Shown here: positions 6,700 through 8,927 of the stretch, piece after piece | Layout of the letters: each line of letters opens with the position of its first letter | How positions within the stretch are numbered: the first letter of the stretch is position 1 | Assembly (NCBI GenBank): GCA_031365375.1 | Contig: JANLXZ010000088.1 | Span: 1 to 8,927 of the forward strand | DNA: 8,927 bases | From: JAKFWF01 sp031365375 | Lineage (GTDB): Bacteria > Pseudomonadota > Alphaproteobacteria > Rhizobiales > Hyphomicrobiaceae | Direction of reading: 5' to 3' | Notes under the pieces: generated by a model | Seen by the model: the letters and a program-made list of their open reading frames with translations, nothing else | Databases searched by the model: none | Told to the model about the DNA's origin: nothing | Position numbers and translations under genes: made by a program

Positions 6700-6713
6700 T
6701 TAAGTAAACTTAA
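6700..6713. repeat. 14-bp palindrome across the trxB stop codon
   Basis: TTAAGT (6700-6705), AA, ACTTAA (6708-6713) is a perfect dyad overlapping the trxB TAA (6712-6710). With only a 2-base centre it is a better fit to a protein-binding site than to an RNA hairpin. A weak alternative minus-strand fold (CGC..TAA with TTAGCG, then CTTGTTTTTT at about 6687-6678) might serve as a poor trxB terminator. Confidence 0.3.
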
Positions 6714-7687
6714 GCGGCCGCAACCACGCCGACGGGCAGACTTGCCAGCCATTTTTCGGCTTCGAGAGCGGCCATGCAACCCATACCGGCGGCGGTTACC
6801 GCTTGCCGATAAACCTCGTCCTTCACATCGCCGGCCGCATAAACGCCAGCGATGGCGGTCGCAGTCGAATCCGGCTTGGTGATCAGATAGCCCGACTTGG
6901 TCATTTCGAGCTTGCCCTTGAACAGTTCAGTCGCTGGCGCATGACCGATCGCGATGAAAACACCATCGACCGCGCGCTCCGTAATCACACCAGTTTTGAC
7001 GTTCTCAAGCTTGATACCCTTGACCGTTTTTGGATCGCTTGAACCGACGATCTCGTGCACGGCGTGGTCCCACACGACTTCAACCTTCGGGTTCTTGAAC
7101 AGCCGCTCTTGCAGGATCTTTTCCGCACGGAAGCTGTCGCGTCGATGAACCACTGTTACTTTGCGCGCAAAGTTGGTGAGAAAAATCGCTTCCTCGACCG
7201 CAGTATTACCGCCGCCGACCACCACCACATCTTTACCTTTGTAGAAAAACCCGTCGCACGTTGCGCACGCAGACACGCCATATCCTTTAAATGTCTCTTC
7301 GCTGGGAATACCGAGCCAGCGCGCTTGTGCGCCGGTGCAAATGATCAGCGCATCGCATGTATAGTGGTCCCCGCTATCGCCTTCGAGGCGAAATGGGCGC
7401 TTGGCTAGGTCGACCGAGGTAATGTGATCCATCACGATCTCGGTGCCGACGTGTTCGGCCTGGGCCTGCATCTCCTCCATCAGCCAAGGTCCCTGGATCG
7501 CCTTGGCGAAACCCGGATAATTCTCGACGTCGGTGGTGATCGTCAGCTGCCCGCCAGGTTGGATGCCTTGGATCAACAGCGGTTTGATCATCGCACGCGC
7601 AGCATAAATGGCGGCGGTATAGCCTGCAGGCCCCGAACCGAGAATGATCACGTGGGCATGCTTGGCGGCAGGTAAGGGGATGGCCAT
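6710..7687 (-). CDS. trxB: thioredoxin-disulfide reductase
   Basis: TrxB is the cytoplasmic FAD enzyme that uses NADPH to reduce thioredoxin. At 325 residues it matches the low-molecular-weight bacterial type (about 310-340). The N-terminal FAD motif is GSGPAG (17-22). The redox-active pair is C141-A-T-C144 followed by DG. The NADPH motif is GGGNTA (158-163) with HRRDSFRA (181-188), whose HRR arginines fit NADPH preference. The second FAD motif is YAAGDV (283-288), with the RQAVTAAGMGC segment after it. ATG at 7687 is preceded by GGAG at about 9-base spacing. The gap from radC (146 bases) shows no clear terminator or promoter. A LysR-type regulator gene lies next in the same direction, an arrangement I recall from Bradyrhizobium/Rhodopseudomonas relatives. 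Because thioredoxin reductases and ferredoxin/flavodoxin reductases share this fold, the CATC motif is the decisive feature. Confidence 0.97.
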   Translation of the reverse strand: MAIPLPAAKHAHVIILGSGPAGYTAAIYAARAMIKPLLIQGIQPGGQLTITTDVENYPGFAKAIQGPWLMEEMQAQAEHVGTEIVMDHITSVDLAKRPFRLEGDSGDHYTCDALIICTGAQARWLGIPSEETFKGYGVSACATCDGFFYKGKDVVVVGGGNTAVEEAIFLTNFARKVTVVHRRDSFRAEKILQERLFKNPKVEVVWDHAVHEIVGSSDPKTVKGIKLENVKTGVITERAVDGVFIAIGHAPATELFKGKLEMTKSGYLITKPDSTATAIAGVYAAGDVKDEVYRQAVTAAGMGCMAALEAEKWLASLPVGVVAAA

Positions 7688-7833
7688 GGCCGGAGGCTCC
7701 GCGGCGAGTTGTTAAAGAGCTATGCAGCCCGTGCATATGAAGTGTTTCGACAGGTCGATCAAGAGGCGACAATCGCATCAAGGGTGATCAAACGGGCCTT
7801 TCTATCCGCAAATCAGGTTCCAGCCTTTGCTGT

Positions 7834-8556
7834 TCACATCAACCGCAGGCCCTTGAAGCTCGCGACCCGGTCGCGTCCCACAATGATGTGGTCGTGCACG
7901 AGCACACCCAACGGCCGGGCCGCCTCGATGATCATCTTGGTCATGTCGATATCGGCGCGCGACGGGGTCGGATCGCCCGATGGGTGATTGTGCACGAGGA
8001 TGATTGCGGTCGCGGATAACTCTAAAGCGCGCTTGACCACTTCACGCACGTAGACCGGCGTGTGATCCACCGTGCCCTGCTGCTGCATCTCATCGGCGAT
8101 CAGATTGTTCCTCTTGTCCAGAAACAGAATTCGGAACTGTTCGCGCGTCTCGTAGGCCATCGCGGCGCGGCAATAGGCAACAACCTGATCCCACGAGGAG
8201 AGCACCTTGCGCTCCATGATCTGGCCCTGCATCAGGCGCAGCGCGGCGGCTCGCACAAGCTTTAGTTCAGTGACAACGCGATCGCTGACGCCTTTGATCT
8301 CGCGCAGCCGCGTCTCGGGGGCGGACACCACCTCGGCGAAAGTTCCGAACCTGGCGATCAGCTCCTTGGCGAGCGGCTTGGTGTCGCGGCGCGGGATCGC
8401 GTTGAACAGAACGAGTTCCAGCATCTCGTAATCGGGAAGCGCCTTGTCACCGCCACACATGAAGCGATCACGCAAGCGCTCGCGGTGCCCGCTGTGCGGC
8501 GATATCGCCACCGCTGCTTCCCGAAGTCCACGCTGTTCGCCGTCGTCTTCGTTCAT
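7834..8556 (-). CDS. radC: RadC family JAMM/MPN+ protein
   Basis: This 240-residue protein has the two RadC parts: an N-terminal helix-hairpin-helix-like region (GHRERLRDRF about 23-32, KGVSDRVVTEL about 88-98) and a C-terminal JAMM/MPN+ domain (about 118-240). The zinc motif is complete: E172 in VREVV, then H189-N-H191-PSGDPTP-S199-RA-D202. RadC was once thought to be a recombination-repair protein, a link later withdrawn for E. coli; its biochemical role remains unclear, and it may be a metalloprotease or nuclease-like protein. The ATG at 8556 gives a usual length but has no clear Shine-Dalgarno. An in-frame TTG at 8607 would add 17 residues and has GGAAGG (8619-8614) 6 bases upstream, so the start is uncertain. 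No terminator is visible in the 141 bases separating it from mmsA. Confidence 0.94.
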   Translation of the reverse strand: MNEDDGEQRGLREAAVAISPHSGHRERLRDRFMCGGDKALPDYEMLELVLFNAIPRRDTKPLAKELIARFGTFAEVVSAPETRLREIKGVSDRVVTELKLVRAAALRLMQGQIMERKVLSSWDQVVAYCRAAMAYETREQFRILFLDKRNNLIADEMQQQGTVDHTPVYVREVVKRALELSATAIILVHNHPSGDPTPSRADIDMTKMIIEAARPLGVLVHDHIIVGRDRVASFKGLRLM

Positions 8557-8697
8557 GGGGTGGGATTCAACGGGCGAAGACGTATGCGATGCGGTTCGAC
8601 GACACAAAGTTGGCCTTCCAATTGCGGGGCCAATTTCGAGACCGCAGCGACGACATGGTCGGCTTCCGCAGTATTCGACGACCGGTCAGGTTCCTCC

Positions 8698-8927
8698 TCA
8701 CTTCATCGTCGGAATGACGAACTCGGCGCCTTCCTTGGTGCCGCTCGGCCAGCGCGACGTGACGGTCTTCGTTTTGGTGTAGAACCGGAAGGCATCGGGC
8801 CCGTGCTGATTGAGGTCGCCGAAGCCGGAGCGCTTCCAGCCGCCGAACGTGTAATACGCCAAAGGCACCGGGATCGGCACATTAATGCCGACCATGCCGA
8901 CCTGCACGCGCGATGCGAAATCGCGGG
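8698..8927 (-). CDS. mmsA: methylmalonate-semialdehyde dehydrogenase (CoA-acylating), C-terminal end only
   Basis: Only the last 76 complete codons are in the window; the family is about 500 residues. The enzyme oxidises methylmalonate semialdehyde (and often malonate semialdehyde) with NAD and CoA to propionyl- or acetyl-CoA in valine and inositol catabolism. The visible stretch RDFASRVQVGMVGINVPIPVPLAYYTFGG is represented at its start, followed by WKRSGFGDLNQHGPDAFRFYTK and KTVTSRWPSG. The GINVPIPVP and GDLNQHGPD segments are characteristic of MmsA/IolA and differ from general aldehyde dehydrogenases. The catalytic cysteine and NAD site lie off the window. The stop TGA is at 8700-8698. mmsA versus iolA cannot be decided from this fragment, but mmsA is the usual name in alphaproteobacteria. 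Confidence 0.93.
   Translation of the reverse strand, partial: RDFASRVQVGMVGINVPIPVPLAYYTFGGWKRSGFGDLNQHGPDAFRFYTKTKTVTSRWPSGTKEGAEFVIPTMK

Noticed and set aside
6480..6707. Plus-strand 75-codon frame covering the trxB-LysR gap, with an inner ATG at 6606
   Set aside because: It begins inside LysR antisense, has no convincing Shine-Dalgarno or promoter, no recognisable composition or motif, and would be the only plus-strand gene in the window.
7688..7833. Possible regulatory element or terminator between radC and trxB
   Set aside because: No hairpin with a T-tract, no promoter-like pair and no small reading frame stood out.
1..8927. CRISPR array, insertion sequence, prophage, toxin-antitoxin or defence cassette
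   Set aside because: No direct-repeat array, transposase, integrase, terminal inverted repeats or defence-type protein motifs are present; the gene content is core metabolism and redox.

Overview
This window reads as ordinary chromosomal core from an alphaproteobacterium, probably Hyphomicrobiales (Bradyrhizobium/Rhodopseudomonas-like). The evidence is moderately high GC, typical rhizobial wording of SucA, TrxB, RadC and the MMSDH C-terminus, and GC-rich terminator hairpins ending in T-tracts. The genus is not certain. I saw no mobile element, CRISPR array, tRNA or rRNA. Every confident gene lies on the minus strand, so the order of transcription runs from high to low coordinates.

Layout in transcription order. 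The 3' end of a methylmalonate-semialdehyde dehydrogenase gene (mmsA, 8927-8698, cut by the window) is followed by radC (8556-7834), trxB (7687-6710) and a LysR-type regulator (6493-5600). Next comes a 372-base gene-free stretch (5599-5228) that holds a run of hairpins closed by an intrinsic terminator at 5404-5367. Then follow a class I SAM-dependent methyltransferase (5227-4400) with its own terminator (4365-4336), leuC (4244-2844), a class V PLP aminotransferase of the serine/alanine-glyoxylate type (2677-1451), and the first 418 codons of sucA (1254-1, cut by the window).

Functionally the genes are housekeeping: TCA cycle (sucA), valine/propionate catabolism (mmsA), leucine biosynthesis (leuC), glyoxylate/serine amination (aminotransferase), thiol redox (trxB) and a RadC/JAMM protein. 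They do not form one obvious pathway and are probably several short transcription units. The methyltransferase is bracketed by two same-direction terminators and so looks like a single-gene unit.

The most interesting non-coding signal is the 5367-5537 region. Three or four consecutive hairpins, one with a CCTCC-bearing loop and one with a shared arm that allows alternative pairing, end in a canonical terminator. It could be a free small RNA, or a leader/attenuator upstream of the methyltransferase. I do not match it to a named family. I found no convincing new multi-gene system in this window.
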